Assembly: GCF_030064675.1 (NCBI RefSeq)
Contig: NZ_CP116413.1
Location: forward strand, 8,461,501 to 8,525,500
Direction of reading: 5' to 3'
From: Crossiella sp. CA-258035
GTDB lineage: Bacteria > Actinomycetota > Actinomycetes > Mycobacteriales > Pseudonocardiaceae
DNA length: 64,000 nucleotides
In this document: in pieces, positions 26,711 through 37,282 of the stretch
Position numbering within the stretch: position 1 is the first letter of the stretch
Layout of the letters: each line of letters starts with the position of its first letter
The notes under the pieces: generated by a model
Databases searched by the model: none
What the model saw: only the letters and a program-made list of their open reading frames with translations
Told to the model about the DNA's origin: nothing
Made by a program: the position numbers and the translations under genes

Positions 26711-27264
26711 TTCTTGGCGTCGTCGGCCTTCTCGGCGTCCTCGGCCTTGGCTTCCTCAGCCTTGGGCTCCTCGGCGGTCTCCGCCTTGGTGTCCTCGACC
26801 TTGGTCTCCTCGGCCTCGACGACCTCGGTACCGGTCACCGCGTCGGCCTTGGGGGCGTCCTTGGCGAACTTGGTGCCGCGGGCCTTCTCCGCCTCAGCGG
26901 TGACGGTCTTCTCGCCCACCAGCTCGATGATCGCCATCTGGGCGTTGTCGCCCTTGCGCGGCATCGACTTGATGATGCGGGTGTAGCCGCCGGGACGCTC
27001 CGCGAAGTGCGGGCCGATCTCGGCGAACAGCTTGTGCACCACGTCCTTGTCGCGGACGGTGCGCATGACCTCACGGCGGTTGTGCAGGTCGCCGCGCTTG
27101 GCCTTGGTGATCAGCTTCTCGGCGAGCGGACGCAGCCGCCGCGCCTTGGCCTCGGTGGTGGTGATCCGGCCGTGCTGGAACAGCTGGGTGGCCAGGTTGG
27201 CCAGCAGCAGCCGCTCGTGGGCCGGGGACCCACCGAGCCGGGCTCCCTTGGTGGGCGTGGGCAT
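26707..27264 (-). CDS. rplQ: 50S ribosomal protein L17 with acidic tail
   Basis: The first 120 residues are ordinary L17 ([29 protein letters not shown] is the expected opening, split across the frame). Residues 122-185 are about half Glu, Ala, Asp and Lys, ending KADDAKK, so the protein is 185 residues rather than about 125. The tail is probably disordered. It is co-transcribed with rpoA and truA. Confidence 0.97.
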   Translation of the reverse strand: MPTPTKGARLGGSPAHERLLLANLATQLFQHGRITTTEAKARRLRPLAEKLITKAKRGDLHNRREVMRTVRDKDVVHKLFAEIGPHFAERPGGYTRIIKSMPRKGDNAQMAIIELVGEKTVTAEAEKARGTKFAKDAPKADAVTGTEVVEAEETKVEDTKAETAEEPKAEEAKAEDAEKADDAKK

Positions 27265-27327
27265 CGGTTACTCCTCTAGATCAAGCTCAACGCTGTGACG
27301 TGTCAGCGTCCACAGTGGACGGACAGC

Positions 27328-28380
27328 TCAGAGCTGCTCCGTCTCCGCGTAGTCCTGGCCATCGTCGTGGACGGTGTCGACGTGCCCACTTGCCCAACCC
27401 TCACCGGTGTACTCCGAGGCCGCGGCGGACGGGTCGAACCCGGGCGGGCTGTCCTTGAGCGCGAGCCCAAGGCCGGCCAGCTTCAGCTTGACCTCGTCGA
27501 TCGACTTGGCACCGAAGTTGCGGATGTCGAGCAGGTCCGCCTCGCTGCGCGAGACCAGCTCGCCAACGGTGTGGATGCCCTCGCGCTTGAGGCAGTTGTA
27601 GGAACGGACCGTGAGGTCCAGGTCCTCGATCGGCATCGCGAACGCCGCGATGGTGTCCGCCTCGGCGGGCGAGGGGCCGATCTCGATGCCTTCGGCGTCG
27701 ACGTTGAGCTCACGGGCCAAGCCGAACAGCTCGACGAGGGTCTTACCGGCCGATGCCACCGCGTCGCGGGGGGTGATCGACGGCTTGGTCTCCACGTCCA
27801 GGATCAGCTTGTCGAAGTCCGTGCGCTGCTCGACACGGGTGGCCTCGACCTTGTACGTCACCTTCAGCACCGGCGAGTAGATCGAGTCGACCGGGATCCG
27901 GCCGATCTCGGCGCCGGCCTGCTTGTTCTGCATGGCCGGGACGTAGCCGCGACCGCGCTCGACAACGAGCTCGATCTCCAGCTTGCCCTTGCCGTTCAGG
28001 GTGGCGATGTGCAGGTCGGGGTTGTGCACGGTGACACCGGCCGGCGGCACGATGTCGCCAGCGGTGACCTCACCGGGGCCCTGCTTGCGCAGGTACATGG
28101 TGACCGGCTCGTCCTCTTCGGAGCTGACGACCAGCTCCTTGAGGTTCAGGATGATGTCGGTGACATCCTCCTTCACGCCGGGCACCGTGGTGAACTCGTG
28201 GAGCACGCCGTCGATGCGGATGCTGGTCACCGCTGCCCCCGGGATGGAGGACAGCAGCGTGCGCCGCAGCGAGTTGCCGAGGGTGTAGCCGAAGCCCGGC
28301 TCCAGCGGTTCGATGACGAACCGGGAGCGGGTCTCGTTGACCGTGTCCTCGGCCAGCGTGGGCCGCTGGGAGATAAGCAC
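27328..28380 (-). CDS. rpoA: RNA polymerase alpha subunit
   Basis: 350 residues. The N-terminal assembly domain has [18 protein letters not shown] and [11 protein letters not shown]. After a linker near residue 240 comes the DNA/UP-element-binding C-terminal domain, with [12 protein letters not shown] and [11 protein letters not shown]. Gap of 133 nt to rpsD and 63 nt to rplQ. Confidence 0.99.
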   Translation of the reverse strand: MLISQRPTLAEDTVNETRSRFVIEPLEPGFGYTLGNSLRRTLLSSIPGAAVTSIRIDGVLHEFTTVPGVKEDVTDIILNLKELVVSSEEDEPVTMYLRKQGPGEVTAGDIVPPAGVTVHNPDLHIATLNGKGKLEIELVVERGRGYVPAMQNKQAGAEIGRIPVDSIYSPVLKVTYKVEATRVEQRTDFDKLILDVETKPSITPRDAVASAGKTLVELFGLARELNVDAEGIEIGPSPAEADTIAAFAMPIEDLDLTVRSYNCLKREGIHTVGELVSRSEADLLDIRNFGAKSIDEVKLKLAGLGLALKDSPPGFDPSAAASEYTGEGWASGHVDTVHDDGQDYAETEQL

Positions 28381-28513
28381 TGTGGAACTCCTTTACCTGT
28401 CGGCGCCCGCTATTTGACGCCGTACTGGGCCTTGCCCCGGCGGCACACCCTTCGTGCCGACGGTCAGACGCAGTGCCGGGGCGACTGTCGCAAGACAGCC
28501 GCCCCGGTACACG

Positions 28514-29119
28514 TCACTTCGAGTAGAGCTCGACGATGAGCTGCTCCTGGACCGGGGTGTCGATCTGAGCCCGGACCGGGAGCGAGTGCACGAGCACACG
28601 CAGCGTCGACGGAACAACCTGGAGCCAGGCCGGCACCGGACGGTCGCCGAGGGCTTCCTTCGCGGCCAGGAACGGCAGCGTCGGCAGCGACTTCGGCTTC
28701 ACGTCGATGATGTCGTACTGGGACACCCGGAAGCTCGGGATGTTGACCTTCTTGCCGTTGACCAGGAAGTGGCCGTGGGCCACCAGCTGGCGCGCCTGAC
28801 GCCGCGTGCGGGCCAGGCCGGCGCGGTACACGACGTTGTCCAGCCGCGACTCGAGGATGATCAGCAGTGCCTCACCGGTCTTGCCGGTGACGCGACGCGC
28901 TTCCTCGAAGTAGCGACGGAACTGCTTCTCCAGCACGCCGTAGGTGAAGCGGGCCTTCTGCTTCTCCTGCGACTGCAGCAGGTACTCGGACTCCTTGATG
29001 CGAGTCCGGCCGTGCTGGCCAGGGGGGTACGGACGGCGCTCGAAGGAGCGGTCGCCGCCGATGAGGTCAACCTTGAGCCGACGAGACTTACGAGTCGCGG
29101 GACCGGTGTAACGAGCCAT
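28514..29119 (-). CDS. rpsD: 30S ribosomal protein S4
   Basis: 201 residues starting MARYTGPATRKSRRLKVDL. There is no Cys in the N-terminal region, so it is the zinc-free form. The S4 RNA-binding domain is visible in ARQLVAHGHFLVNGKKV. It lies 22 nt after rpsK in the alpha operon. Confidence 0.99.
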   Translation of the reverse strand: MARYTGPATRKSRRLKVDLIGGDRSFERRPYPPGQHGRTRIKESEYLLQSQEKQKARFTYGVLEKQFRRYFEEARRVTGKTGEALLIILESRLDNVVYRAGLARTRRQARQLVAHGHFLVNGKKVNIPSFRVSQYDIIDVKPKSLPTLPFLAAKEALGDRPVPAWLQVVPSTLRVLVHSLPVRAQIDTPVQEQLIVELYSK

Positions 29120-29141
29120 CGTGAATTACTCCTTCCCGCGC

Positions 29142-29549
29142 TTAGACCCGGCGCCGCTTGGGCGGGCGGCAGCCGTTGTGCGGCTGCGGGGTCACGTCCT
29201 GGATAGTGCCGACCTCGAGACCAGCGGCCTGGAGGGAACGGATCGCGGTTTCCCGGCCAGAGCCAGGGCCCTTCACGAACACGTCGACCTTGCGCATGCC
29301 GTGTTCAGCGGCCTTGCGGGCACAGTTCTCCGCGGCCATCTGGGCGGCGAACGGCGTCGACTTGCGGGAGCCCTTGAAGCCAACGTGGCCTGCGGACGCC
29401 CAGCTGATCACGTTGCCCGCGGGGTCCGTGATCGACACGATCGTGTTGTTGAACGTGCTCTTGATGTGGGCGAACCCATGAGAGACGTTCTTCTTTTCCT
29501 TGCGCCGGATTTTCTTGACCCCGGCGCCCGTACGGGACTTCGGTGGCAT
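29142..29549 (-). CDS. rpsK: 30S ribosomal protein S11
   Basis: 135 residues with the S11 core [15 protein letters not shown] and the C-terminal [16 protein letters not shown], which lies near the mRNA exit. Upstream of rpsD by 22 nt. Confidence 0.99.
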   Translation of the reverse strand: MPPKSRTGAGVKKIRRKEKKNVSHGFAHIKSTFNNTIVSITDPAGNVISWASAGHVGFKGSRKSTPFAAQMAAENCARKAAEHGMRKVDVFVKGPGSGRETAIRSLQAAGLEVGTIQDVTPQPHNGCRPPKRRRV

Positions 29550-29580
29550 GTTGCGGTGATCTCCTAGCTAGCGCGAGGTC

Positions 29581-29961
29581 TTACTTCTTTCCGGCCTTCT
29601 TCTTGCCGGCGACCGTCTTCTTCGGGCCCTTGCGGGTACGCGCGTTGGTCTTGGTGCGCTGGCCCCGCACGGGCAGGTTGCGGCGGTGCCGCAGCCCCTC
29701 GTAACAGCCGATCTCGATCTTCCGGCGAATGTCGGCCTGAACCTCGCGGCGGAGGTCACCCTCAACCTTGAAGTGGTTCTCGATGTACTCGCGGAGCTTG
29801 ACGACGTCGTCGTCAGTGAGCTCGCGAACACGCAGGTCGGCGCTCAGGCCGGTCGCGCCCAGGATCTCCCGGGAGCGGGTACGGCCAATGCCGAAAATGT
29901 AGGTCAGCGCGATCTCCAACCGCTTCTCGCGGGGAAGATCGACGCCAGAGAGTCGTGCCAT
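29581..29961 (-). CDS. rpsM: 30S ribosomal protein S13
   Basis: 126 residues opening [24 protein letters not shown], split here as the S13 N-terminus, with [15 protein letters not shown] and a Lys-rich tail that touches P-site tRNA. First of the rpsM-rpsK-rpsD-rpoA-rplQ-truA series; 181 nt separate it from rpmJ. Confidence 0.99.
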   Translation of the reverse strand: MARLSGVDLPREKRLEIALTYIFGIGRTRSREILGATGLSADLRVRELTDDDVVKLREYIENHFKVEGDLRREVQADIRRKIEIGCYEGLRHRRNLPVRGQRTKTNARTRKGPKKTVAGKKKAGKK

Positions 29962-30142
29962 GCGGCGACTTTCTCCTTCGTCGTATCTCCAGGTCTTCTC
30001 CCCGACCGCCCCACGAGTCGACTCGACTACTCGTGGGCCCCGGCCTGGAGACCGGGGGTCAGTCGCGGTACCTCAGTACCGGACAGGTTCGGGGAGGCTT
30101 GTGTGGTTTGTCGTCCGGATCAGCGACCCGAAGTGCGGGTGA

Positions 30143-30256
30143 TCAGCCCTGACGCTGCTTGTGACGCAGGTTCTCGCAGATCACCATGACCCGCCCGTGA
30201 CGGCGGATCACCTTGCACTTGTCGCAGATCTTCTTGACGCTCGGCTGGACCTTCAC
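30143..30256 (-). CDS. rpmJ: 50S ribosomal protein L36 (zinc form)
   Basis: 37 residues from a GTG at 30256; an open frame extends further upstream but the family starts at MKVQPSVKK. Zinc ligands are Cys11, Cys14, Cys27 and His32, the C+ paralogue. Between infA and rpsM, as usual. Confidence 0.97.
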   Translation of the reverse strand: MKVQPSVKKICDKCKVIRRHGRVMVICENLRHKQRQG

Positions 30257-30311
30257 GGTCGTGCACTCCTGCTTGGCCGCGTGTCCTGGGGGCACCAGGA
30301 CACCGTGGAGG

Positions 30312-30533
30312 TCACTTGTAGCGGTAGACGATGCGGCCACGGGACAGGTCGTAGGGCGACAGCTCCACGACTACCCGGTCCTCGGGCAGGATGCGGATGT
30401 AGTGCTGCCGCATCTTGCCGCTGATGTGTGCAAGGACCCTGTGGCCGTTCTCCAACTCGACGCGAAACATCGCGTTGGGGAGCGGCTCGACTACGCGGCC
30501 CTCGACTTCAATGGCCCCGTCCTTCTTGCCCAT
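30312..30533 (-). CDS. infA: Translation initiation factor IF-1
   Basis: 73 residues with the OB-fold motifs [28 protein letters not shown] and [10 protein letters not shown]. It blocks the ribosomal A site during initiation. A promoter-like pair lies about 220 nt upstream. Confidence 0.99.
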   Translation of the reverse strand: MGKKDGAIEVEGRVVEPLPNAMFRVELENGHRVLAHISGKMRQHYIRILPEDRVVVELSPYDLSRGRIVYRYK

Positions 30534-30750
30534 GTCCTCCGCGTTTCGTGACAGTGATGATCTGGCAAACCCGATCAGACTAGGAAAGACCCCTGATCAG
30601 GCGGTGTACGGGCAGTCGAGGGGCCCGCTACCTTCGAGACCCTGGATGACCGCCGGGTGAGCACCAGAAGTGCGGAACACCGGTCGCCAGGCAGCTGATG
30701 AACAGCCACGGGCACGTCGGAACGGGCACAACGAGATGCGCCGTCGCTCC

Positions 30751-30780
30751 AGTGTAGGCGCAGTATGCGCTGGTCTCCAA
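30751..30780 (-). promoter_or_regulatory. infA: Candidate infA operon promoter
   Basis: On the minus strand TTGGAG and TACACT are 18 nt apart, in the 258-nt gap between infA and the small membrane gene. It would give a leader of about 210 nt for infA-rpmJ. Confidence 0.45.
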
Positions 30781-30791
30781 ACCGGGGTGGG

Positions 30792-30980
30792 TCAGCCGCG
30801 CTCGCCGCGCTGCCGCTCGCCGCGTCTGCTCATCCAGCTGAACAGCTCGATGGCCCCCCAGATGCCCACCGGCCAGAGGAACCAGGGGTAGATCCCCTCG
30901 CCGGTGACCAGCGCCATGCCGGCCCACACCGCGACCATGATCGCGCTGGCGATGAGCCACGTCCGCACTGATTCGCTCAC
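30792..30980 (-). CDS. Small two-span membrane protein (2TM-like)
   Basis: About 62 residues from the GTG at 30980 (an earlier in-frame GTG at 31010 is possible). Two hydrophobic segments (TWLIASAIMVAVWAGMALV and YPWFLWPVGIWGAIELF) are joined by a short turn, and the end is basic (SRRGERQRGERG). The layout matches the 2TM-domain family. Function unknown. Transcribed toward infA, divergent from the sigma-factor gene. Confidence 0.65.
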   Translation of the reverse strand: MSESVRTWLIASAIMVAVWAGMALVTGEGIYPWFLWPVGIWGAIELFSWMSRRGERQRGERG

Positions 30981-31120
30981 GTCAGCCAGGGTGGCAGCAC
31001 GCCCCGTCACCAGGCGTCATCCCCGATGGGGATTCGAGGGGGTCCCTGAGAGGGAGCCCGGCGCGCCGGATGTTGTCGCCGACCGCGGTCCGGACACAGA
31101 GTGGGCGAAGGGGGGTGGCG

Positions 31121-31639
31121 ATGAGCGGTCCGGAGGAGCGCTTCACCGCGCTGTACCAGCTGCACTACGAGGACATCGCCCGCTACCTGCGCCGACGCGC
31201 GCCGGAGCTGGACTGCCGGGACCTGGTCGCGGACGTGTTCCTGGTGGCCTGGCGCCGCTTCGCCGAGCTGGAGCGCGCCCGGCTGCCGCTGCCCTGGCTG
31301 TACGGGGTGGCCCGCCGGGTGCTGGCCAACGCCTGCCGCGGCGCGCGCCGGGCGGACGGGCTGGTGGCCAAGGCCGCCCGCTACTCCGGCCGGGACCTCG
31401 CCGCCGACCACACCGAGCAGACCGAGGACCGGCTGGCCCTGGCCGCGGCGCTGGCCGGACTGGGCGAGACCGACCGGGAGGCGCTCCGGCTGATCGCCTG
31501 GGAAGGGCTGTCCACCAGGGACGCGGCCGCGGCGCTCGGCTGCTCGGCGGCCGCGCTGAGCATGCGGCTGCTCCGGCTGCGGCGACGCCTGCGCACGGAC
31601 GCCTGGCCCGCCTTGGCACTGCTGACCGGAGGAGCGTGA
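31121..31639 (+). CDS. ECF-type RNA polymerase sigma factor
   Basis: 172 residues from the ATG at 31121, which has GGGGGG seven bases upstream. Region 2 (residues about 10-75) includes the core-binding DLVADVFLVAWRRF and PLPWLYGVARRVLAN segments. Region 4 (about 115-160) has LGETDREALRLIAWEGLSTRDAAAALG, the -35-binding helix-turn-helix. The stop overlaps the next gene (TGATG), whose product is the likely membrane regulator. It is an insertion between infA and the map-adk-secY operon, on the opposite strand to the surrounding ribosomal genes. Confidence 0.93.
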   Translation: MSGPEERFTALYQLHYEDIARYLRRRAPELDCRDLVADVFLVAWRRFAELERARLPLPWLYGVARRVLANACRGARRADGLVAKAARYSGRDLAADHTEQTEDRLALAAALAGLGETDREALRLIAWEGLSTRDAAAALGCSAAALSMRLLRLRRRLRTDAWPALALLTGGA

Positions 31640-32562
31640 TGGGTGCCGAGGAGGAACTGCGGCGGCTGCTGGCGCCGCTGGACCCGGCCGCGCGGGCCAC
31701 GGACTGGCCCGATCCGGCGGACCGGGCCGCTGACCTGCACCGCATCCTGACCACCGGGACGGACACCGGTGGTCCCCGGTACCGGCGGCGCCCGGTGCTC
31801 GCCGGAGTGGGGGTGACGGCGGCGGTCATCACCTCGGTGACCGCCGTCGGCCTGCTCCTGCCCGAGCTCCCGGCCCAGCACACCACGCTGCCGCCACCGG
31901 CCCGGACCGTGCCGGTGGACGACGCCCCCGCGCCGGACTGGCTGCGCTCGGTGGCCGACTGGCAGGACACCAAGCCGCAGTCCCCGCCGGCCGGACCGGT
32001 CGAGCAGGTGCGGCGGGAGGAGTGGCGGGCGGTGGGCTTCGGCATGGTGCACCAGCAGCCGCCGCACGAGACCGAGGTGCTGCACCGCCCGGACGGCTCC
32101 CGGCGCATCACCGTCTCGTGGCCGGGCCAGGCGCCCACCGTCCAGGACACCCCGTCCGGATCGACCGGCTACAGCCCCGCCGCGCCGATCCCGGACGGGG
32201 AGGCCGCCTTCACCGCCTGGCTGTGGCAGGGGATCGACGTGGCCTGCGAGCCCGCCGCCGCCCTGGAGGCGGTGCGGAACCTGGTCCGGGACCGGGCGCT
32301 CACCGCGCGCCAGCGGAGCTGGCTGCTGCGTGCGCTCAGCCAGGTGCCCGGCCTGCACCGGGACGGACCCGCCGGCGACGGCCCCAGCCGGGCGGGCGAG
32401 CTGCTCAGCCGGGTCGACGAGGTGGCGGGGCGGAGGGTCCGGCACACGCTGCTGATCAACCAGTACGACGCCCGGATCCTGCGGTACGAGGAGTTCAGCG
32501 ACGGCGCCAAGGTGGCCTACGAGTCCTACCTGGTGTCCACACACCTGCCGCTCGCGGGCTGA
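31639..32562 (+). CDS. Membrane protein paired with the sigma factor (probable anti-sigma)
   Basis: 307 residues from the ATG overlapping the sigma-factor stop. A cytosolic N-terminus of about 50 residues is followed by one transmembrane helix near residues 54-75 (VGVTAAVITSVTAVGLLL) and an extracytoplasmic domain of about 230 residues. There is no zinc-finger HxxxCxxC motif, so it is not a classic ZAS anti-sigma factor. It resembles CU044_5270-type proteins that follow ECF genes. The tight coupling and topology make sigma control likely. Confidence 0.7.
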   Translation: MGAEEELRRLLAPLDPAARATDWPDPADRAADLHRILTTGTDTGGPRYRRRPVLAGVGVTAAVITSVTAVGLLLPELPAQHTTLPPPARTVPVDDAPAPDWLRSVADWQDTKPQSPPAGPVEQVRREEWRAVGFGMVHQQPPHETEVLHRPDGSRRITVSWPGQAPTVQDTPSGSTGYSPAAPIPDGEAAFTAWLWQGIDVACEPAAALEAVRNLVRDRALTARQRSWLLRALSQVPGLHRDGPAGDGPSRAGELLSRVDEVAGRRVRHTLLINQYDARILRYEEFSDGAKVAYESYLVSTHLPLAG

Positions 32563-32567
32563 ACACG

Positions 32568-32605
32568 CGACAGCGCCCCGGAGCCGGGACTCCGGGGCGC
32601 TGTCG
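32568..32605. terminator. Strong bidirectional hairpin terminator
   Basis: Perfect 16-bp stem (CGACAGCGCCCCGGAG with its complement, 32568-32583 and 32590-32605) and a 6-nt loop, between the convergent anti-sigma-like gene and map. Confidence 0.85.
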
Positions 32606-32618
32606 TGGTGCTGTGTGG

Positions 32619-33410
32619 TCAGTCCTCCAGGGCGGTGAGCACCCAGGGGCCGTCCTCGGTGACCGCGACGCTGTGTTCCCAGTGCGCGGCGCGGGAGCCG
32701 TCGTCGGTGATGACGGTCCAGCCGTCCTCGAGCTCGATGGTGTCGTCGCTGCCCAGGGTGACCATGGGCTCGACCGCGATGGCCATGCCGACCTTGAGCT
32801 TGGGGCCCTTGCCCGGCTTGCCGCGGTTGGGCAGGAACGGTTCCATGTGCATCTGGCTGCCGATGCCGTGGCCGCCGTAGTCGGCGACGATGGCGTAGGC
32901 CAGGCCGTCCCGCTTGGCCGCGGCCACCACCGCGGTCTCGATGGCGTGGCTGATGTCGCTGAGCCGGTTGTCCGGGCGGACCGCGGCGATACCGGCGATC
33001 ATCGACTCCCGGCAGGCGTTGGACAGCTTCAGCTCCTGCTCGGTCACCGTGCCGATGGCCAGGGTGACCGCGGAGTCGCCGTGCCAGCCGTCCAGGATCG
33101 CGCCGCAGTCCACCGACAGCAGGTCGCCGTCGGCGAGCACCTGCTCCCGGTTCGGGATGCCGTGCACGACCTGCTCGTTCACCGAGGCGCAGATCGAGCC
33201 CGGGAAGCCGTGGTAGCCCTTGAACGAGGGCACCGCGCCGGCGTCCCGGATGGTCTGCTCGGCCAGCTCGTCCAGCTCACCGGTGCTCACCCCGGCCTTG
33301 GCCGCCGAGGCGACCGCGGCCAGGGTGCGTGCCACCACCAGGCCGGCGGCGCGCATGGCCTCCAGCTCGGTGCGAGTCTTGATCTCGATTCCGCGTCCGC
33401 GCCTGAGCAC
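32619..33410 (-). CDS. map: Methionine aminopeptidase, type I
   Basis: 263 residues. It removes the initiator Met from nascent proteins. Metal ligands and catalytic residues are in place: His83 (VVHGIP), Asp101 (SVDCGA), Asp112 (WHGDSAV), then HGIGSQMHMEP and VEPMV in the C-terminal half. It follows adk by 13 nt as the last gene of secY-adk-map. Confidence 0.97.
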   Translation of the reverse strand: MLRRGRGIEIKTRTELEAMRAAGLVVARTLAAVASAAKAGVSTGELDELAEQTIRDAGAVPSFKGYHGFPGSICASVNEQVVHGIPNREQVLADGDLLSVDCGAILDGWHGDSAVTLAIGTVTEQELKLSNACRESMIAGIAAVRPDNRLSDISHAIETAVVAAAKRDGLAYAIVADYGGHGIGSQMHMEPFLPNRGKPGKGPKLKVGMAIAVEPMVTLGSDDTIELEDGWTVITDDGSRAAHWEHSVAVTEDGPWVLTALED

Positions 33411-33423
33411 GGGCCCCGCCCTT

Positions 33424-33975
33424 CTACCTACGGTTGTTGAGCGCGTCCAGCGCGCGGCCGGTGATCTCCTCGACCGTGCCGACCGCGTCCACCTTCAGCA
33501 GGATGTCCGCGTAGTAGTCGAGCAGCGGCGCGGTCTCCGAGCGGTACACCTGCTGGCGCCGCCGGATCACGTCCTCGTTGTCGTCGGAGCGGCCGCGGGC
33601 GAGCAGCCGCTCCACCACGACGTCCTCGGCCACCGCGAACTCCAGCACCGCGTCCAGGGCCTCGTCGTTCTCCTTGAGGATCTGGCCGAGCACGTCCGCC
33701 TGCGCGGTGTTGCGCGGGAAGCCGTCCAGTAGGAAGCCGTTCACCGCGTCCGCCTCGGCCAGCCGCTCCCGCACCATCGAGTTGGTGACCGAGTCCGGCA
33801 CCAGCTCACCGGCGTCCAGGTAGCGCTTGGCTTCCTTGCCCAGAGCGGTCTCCTGGCCGACGTTGTACCGGAACAGCTCGCCGGTGGAGATGTGCGGCAC
33901 ACCGAGCTTCTGACTCAGCACGGTGGCCTGCGTACCCTTGCCCGCTCCGGGCGGGCCGACAAGAACGAGTCGCAC
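33424..33975 (-). CDS. adk: Adenylate kinase, short form
   Basis: 183 residues. P-loop [11 protein letters not shown] at 7-17, NMP-binding HISTGELFR, and LDGFPRN. The LID is short (RSDDNEDV) and lacks zinc cysteines. It interconverts ATP, ADP and AMP. The start overlaps the secY stop by one base. Confidence 0.98.
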   Translation of the reverse strand: MRLVLVGPPGAGKGTQATVLSQKLGVPHISTGELFRYNVGQETALGKEAKRYLDAGELVPDSVTNSMVRERLAEADAVNGFLLDGFPRNTAQADVLGQILKENDEALDAVLEFAVAEDVVVERLLARGRSDDNEDVIRRRQQVYRSETAPLLDYYADILLKVDAVGTVEEITGRALDALNNRR

Positions 33976-35288
33976 TAGCGGAGGAACCCTTCGTAGTTAC
34001 GCTGCATGAGCTGGCTCTCGATCTGCTTCACCGTGTCCAGGCCGACGCCGACCATGATCAGCACCGCGGTGCCGCCGAACGGGAAGTTCTGGTTCTGCCC
34101 ATCGCCGGTGACACCGAGGAAGAAGTTCGGCAACACGGCGATGATGCCCAGGTAGAGCGAGCCCGGCAGGGTGATCCGGCTCAGTACGAACTGCAGGTAC
34201 TCGGCCGTCGGACGGCCGGGGCGGATACCAGGGATGAACCCGCCGAACTTCTTCATCTCGTCGGCGCGCTCGTCCGGGTTGAACGTGATCGCCACGTAGA
34301 AGTACGTGAAGAAGATGATCAGCAGGAAGTACAGCGTGATGTGCACCCAGCTGCGCTGGTTGACCACCTGGTCGCGCAGGAAGATCTGCCACCAGCTCGC
34401 CTCGCCCGCGCCCTGGGTCAGCCTGGTGATCAGGTCCGGCAGGTACAGCAGCGAGGAGGCGAAGATGACCGGGATGACACCGGCCTGGTTCACCTTCAGC
34501 GGCAGGTAGGTCGAGGTGCCGCCGTACATCCGGCGGCCGATCATGCGCTTGGCGTACTGCACCGGGATCCGGCGCTGCGCCTGCTCCACGAAGATGACGC
34601 TGGCGATGATGACCAGGCCGAACACGCAGATGATGGCGAAGGTGACGCCGCCCTGGCGCAGGATGTTGGCGCCCTCGGCCGGGATCCGGGCCGCGATCAT
34701 GGTGAAGATCAGCAGGGACATGCCGTTGCCGATGCCGCGCTCGGTGATCAGCTCACCCAGCCACATGATCACCGCGGTGCCCGCGGTCATCGTGATCACG
34801 ATGACGATCAGGCCGAAGATGCCCTTGTCCGGGATGATGTCCAGCGTGCAGTTCTGGAACAGCTGACCTCGCACCGCGAGCGCGGTGAACGCGGTGGCCT
34901 GCAGGATGGCCAGCGCGATGGTGAGGTAGCGGGTGTACTGGGTCAGCTTGCCCTGACCGGCCTGACCCTCCTTGCGCAGCTGCTCGAACCGCGGGATGAC
35001 CACGGTGAGCAGCTGGATGATGATGCTCGCGGTGATGTACGGCATGATGCCCAGCGCGAAGATCGACAACTGCAACAACGCACCGCCGCTGAACAGGTTC
35101 AGCAGGGTGTAGATGTTGTTGGCGTTGTCACCCTCGGCCTGCCGGATGCATTCCTGGATGTTGGGGTAGGAAACCCCTGGCGACGGCAGGGTCGCGCCCA
35201 GGCGGTAGACCGCGATGAGCGCGAGGGTGAAGAGGATCTTGCGGCGTAGGTCAGGCGTCGCAAGAGCCGAGCGGAAGGCGCTGAGCAC
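33975..35288 (-). CDS. secY: Preprotein translocase subunit SecY
   Basis: 437 residues with ten transmembrane helices and no signal peptide. The N-terminal [15 protein letters not shown] helix and the [14 protein letters not shown] loop before helix nine are typical. It is the channel of the general secretion system and the first gene of secY-adk-map. It is cut off from rplO by a 276-nt gap and a strong hairpin, unlike the continuous spc operons of many bacteria. Confidence 0.98.
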   Translation of the reverse strand: MLSAFRSALATPDLRRKILFTLALIAVYRLGATLPSPGVSYPNIQECIRQAEGDNANNIYTLLNLFSGGALLQLSIFALGIMPYITASIIIQLLTVVIPRFEQLRKEGQAGQGKLTQYTRYLTIALAILQATAFTALAVRGQLFQNCTLDIIPDKGIFGLIVIVITMTAGTAVIMWLGELITERGIGNGMSLLIFTMIAARIPAEGANILRQGGVTFAIICVFGLVIIASVIFVEQAQRRIPVQYAKRMIGRRMYGGTSTYLPLKVNQAGVIPVIFASSLLYLPDLITRLTQGAGEASWWQIFLRDQVVNQRSWVHITLYFLLIIFFTYFYVAITFNPDERADEMKKFGGFIPGIRPGRPTAEYLQFVLSRITLPGSLYLGIIAVLPNFFLGVTGDGQNQNFPFGGTAVLIMVGVGLDTVKQIESQLMQRNYEGFLR

Positions 35289-35513
35289 GCAAGACCTCCT
35301 CGGCGTGGCCGGCCCGGTTGGCCGACTACTGACGGACCCGGCCCGCTGGCCGGCTGTACCTCACCTGGCGAGCGGAACTCGCGCAGTCCAGGGACGCATC
35401 GCACCACCACAGCGCGAAGCGTGCTGACGACTTTAACAGCCTGGATCTCCGTGCCCACCCCTACCGTCGGATTGACCTTGGGAATGCGTGGAACGGAGTA
35501 CCGGGCCGGAAAC

Positions 35514-35552
35514 TGGAACGGGCCGGCGGGTCGCCCCCGCCGGCCCGTTCCA
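35514..35552 (-). terminator. Hairpin between rplO and secY
   Basis: Perfect 17-bp stem (TGGAACGGGCCGGCGGG with its complement) and a 5-nt loop. It sits 12 nt past the rplO stop, in the 35289-35564 gap. No T-tract. It likely ends the spc transcript, so secY would have its own promoter, which I could not locate. Confidence 0.75.
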
Positions 35553-35564
35553 CCAGCTAACAGC

Positions 35565-36008
35565 TCACAGCACGGTGGTGGAGCCACCAGCTGCGTTGAT
35601 CTTGTCCATCGCGCTCTGGGAGAACTTGTGCGCGGTGACGTCGAGCTTGACCCCGCCCAGGTCCCCGTCGCCGAGGACCTTGACCAGCTTGCCCTTGCGG
35701 ACCAGACCGGCGTTGACGATGTCCTCCACCCCGATGGCGCCCCCCTCGGGGAACAGCCGGGCCAGGTCGGTCACGTTGACCGGCTGGTACTCGGTGCGGA
35801 ACGGGTTCTTGAAGCCCTTGAGCTTCGGCAGCCGCATGTGGATGGGCATCTGCCCACCCTCCAGGCGCGCGGGGACGTTCTTGCGCGCCTTGGTGCCCTT
35901 GGTACCACGACCCGCGGTCTTGCCCTTGGAACCCTCACCACGACCCACACGGGTCTTGGCGGTGTTGGAGCCAGGGGCCGGACGCAGGTGGTGCAGCTTG
36001 ATAGTCAT
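35565..36008 (-). CDS. rplO: 50S ribosomal protein L15
   Basis: 147 residues opening [20 protein letters not shown], with the [17 protein letters not shown] loop. It overlaps rpmD by one base. Last gene of the spc transcript in this layout. Confidence 0.98.
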   Translation of the reverse strand: MTIKLHHLRPAPGSNTAKTRVGRGEGSKGKTAGRGTKGTKARKNVPARLEGGQMPIHMRLPKLKGFKNPFRTEYQPVNVTDLARLFPEGGAIGVEDIVNAGLVRKGKLVKVLGDGDLGGVKLDVTAHKFSQSAMDKINAAGGSTTVL

Positions 36009-36193
36009 CAGTCAGCGACCTCCTCGACCGCCACCAGGTGCCGCACGGTGTGGACGAGGCCACGGACCTGCGGGCTGTCCTCACGGACCACCGACTGGCG
36101 GATCTTGCGCAGACCCAGGGTGCGAAGCGAGTCGCGCTGGTTCTGCTTGCAACCAATGGTGCTGCGCAGCTGGGTGATCTGGAGCTTGGCCAC
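36008..36193 (-). CDS. rpmD: 50S ribosomal protein L30
   Basis: 61 residues from the GTG at 36193 (family start [14 protein letters not shown]), with a purine-rich GGGGG upstream. An alternative GTG at 36202 overlaps the rpsE stop and adds three residues. The LRTLGLRKI segment is diagnostic. Confidence 0.96.
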   Translation of the reverse strand: MAKLQITQLRSTIGCKQNQRDSLRTLGLRKIRQSVVREDSPQVRGLVHTVRHLVAVEEVAD

Positions 36194-36198
36194 GAGGA

Positions 36199-36840
36199 TC
36201 ACGCCCCCTGTCCAGCTCGGGCCCGCAGCATGCCGGCCGGAGCAACGTCCTCCAGCGGCAGGCCACGACGCGCGGCGACCTCTTCAGGGCGCTGCAGCAT
36301 CTTCAGCGCGGCGACGGTGGCACGCACGATGTTGATGGCGTTGTCGCTACCCAGCGACTTGCTCAGCACATCGTGGATGCCCACGCACTCCAGCACGGCA
36401 CGCACCGGGCCACCGGCGATGACACCGGTACCGGGGCTGGCCGGGCGCAGGAGCACGACGCCGGCGGCGTCCTCGCCCTGGACCGGGTGCGGGATGGTGC
36501 CCGCGATGCGAGGGACGCGGAAGAAGCTCTTCTTCGCCTCCTCGACACCCTTGGCGATGGCGGCCGGAACTTCCTTGGCCTTGCCGTAGCCGACGCCAAC
36601 CATTCCGTCGCCGTCACCCACGATCACCAGCGCGGTGAAGCTGAAACGACGACCACCCTTGACCACCTTCGCGACGCGGTTGATCGCAACCACGCGCTCG
36701 ATGTGCAGGCTCTTCTCCTGGGGAGCTCCGCCACGACCGGAGTCGCGACGGTCGCGACGGTCACGCCGCTCGCCACGCTCGTTGCCCTGGCCACCCGGAC
36801 CGCCCTGGCCGCCGCCGAATTGCCGTGTACGTCCCGGCAT
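36199..36840 (-). CDS. rpsE: 30S ribosomal protein S5
   Basis: 213 residues. The N-terminal 40 are a Gly/Arg/Asp-rich extension; the core has [19 protein letters not shown]-like text and ending [13 protein letters not shown]. Central to decoding accuracy and helicase-like mRNA entry. Between rplR and rpmD. Confidence 0.98.
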   Translation of the reverse strand: MPGRTRQFGGGQGGPGGQGNERGERRDRRDRRDSGRGGAPQEKSLHIERVVAINRVAKVVKGGRRFSFTALVIVGDGDGMVGVGYGKAKEVPAAIAKGVEEAKKSFFRVPRIAGTIPHPVQGEDAAGVVLLRPASPGTGVIAGGPVRAVLECVGIHDVLSKSLGSDNAINIVRATVAALKMLQRPEEVAARRGLPLEDVAPAGMLRARAGQGA

Positions 36841-36874
36841 CAGGCGTTCCTTCCTTCAGTGCTCTGCATGACTC

Positions 36875-37282
36875 TCAGAACTCCAGCCCGTGCTCGCGCG
36901 CGGCGTCAGCCAGCGCGGCGATGCGGCCGTGGTAGTCGTAGCCGCCCCGGTCGAAGACGACCTTGGCGATTCCGGCTTCCTTGGCCCTGGCCGCGACCAG
37001 CTCGCCCACCTTGGCAGCGCGAGCCTTCTTGTCGCCGTCCAGCGCGCGGATGTCCGCCTCCAGGGTGGAGGCCGAGGCCAGGGTGTGACCGGCGAGGTCG
37101 TCGATGACCTGCGCGACGAGGTGCCGCGAGGACCGGGTGACCACCAGACGCGGGCGCTCCGGGGTTCCGCTGATCTTCTTGCGGAGCCGGAAGTGCCGAC
37201 GCGTACGGGCCACGCGACGCAGGGTGGAGACGTCCTTGCCTGCGCGCTTGCGCTTGACGGTTGTTGTCTCGCTCATGCTCAC
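36875..37282 (-). CDS. rplR: 50S ribosomal protein L18
   Basis: 135 residues with the 5S-rRNA binding [19 protein letters not shown] region (split), and the [20 protein letters not shown] end. The start overlaps the rplF stop by four bases. Confidence 0.97.
   Translation of the reverse strand: MSMSETTTVKRKRAGKDVSTLRRVARTRRHFRLRKKISGTPERPRLVVTRSSRHLVAQVIDDLAGHTLASASTLEADIRALDGDKKARAAKVGELVAARAKEAGIAKVVFDRGGYDYHGRIAALADAAREHGLEF

Noticed and set aside
30628-30960. 110-residue minus-strand frame overlapping the 2TM-like gene
   Set aside because: Composition is unlike neighbouring proteins and it overlaps a better-supported gene in another frame.
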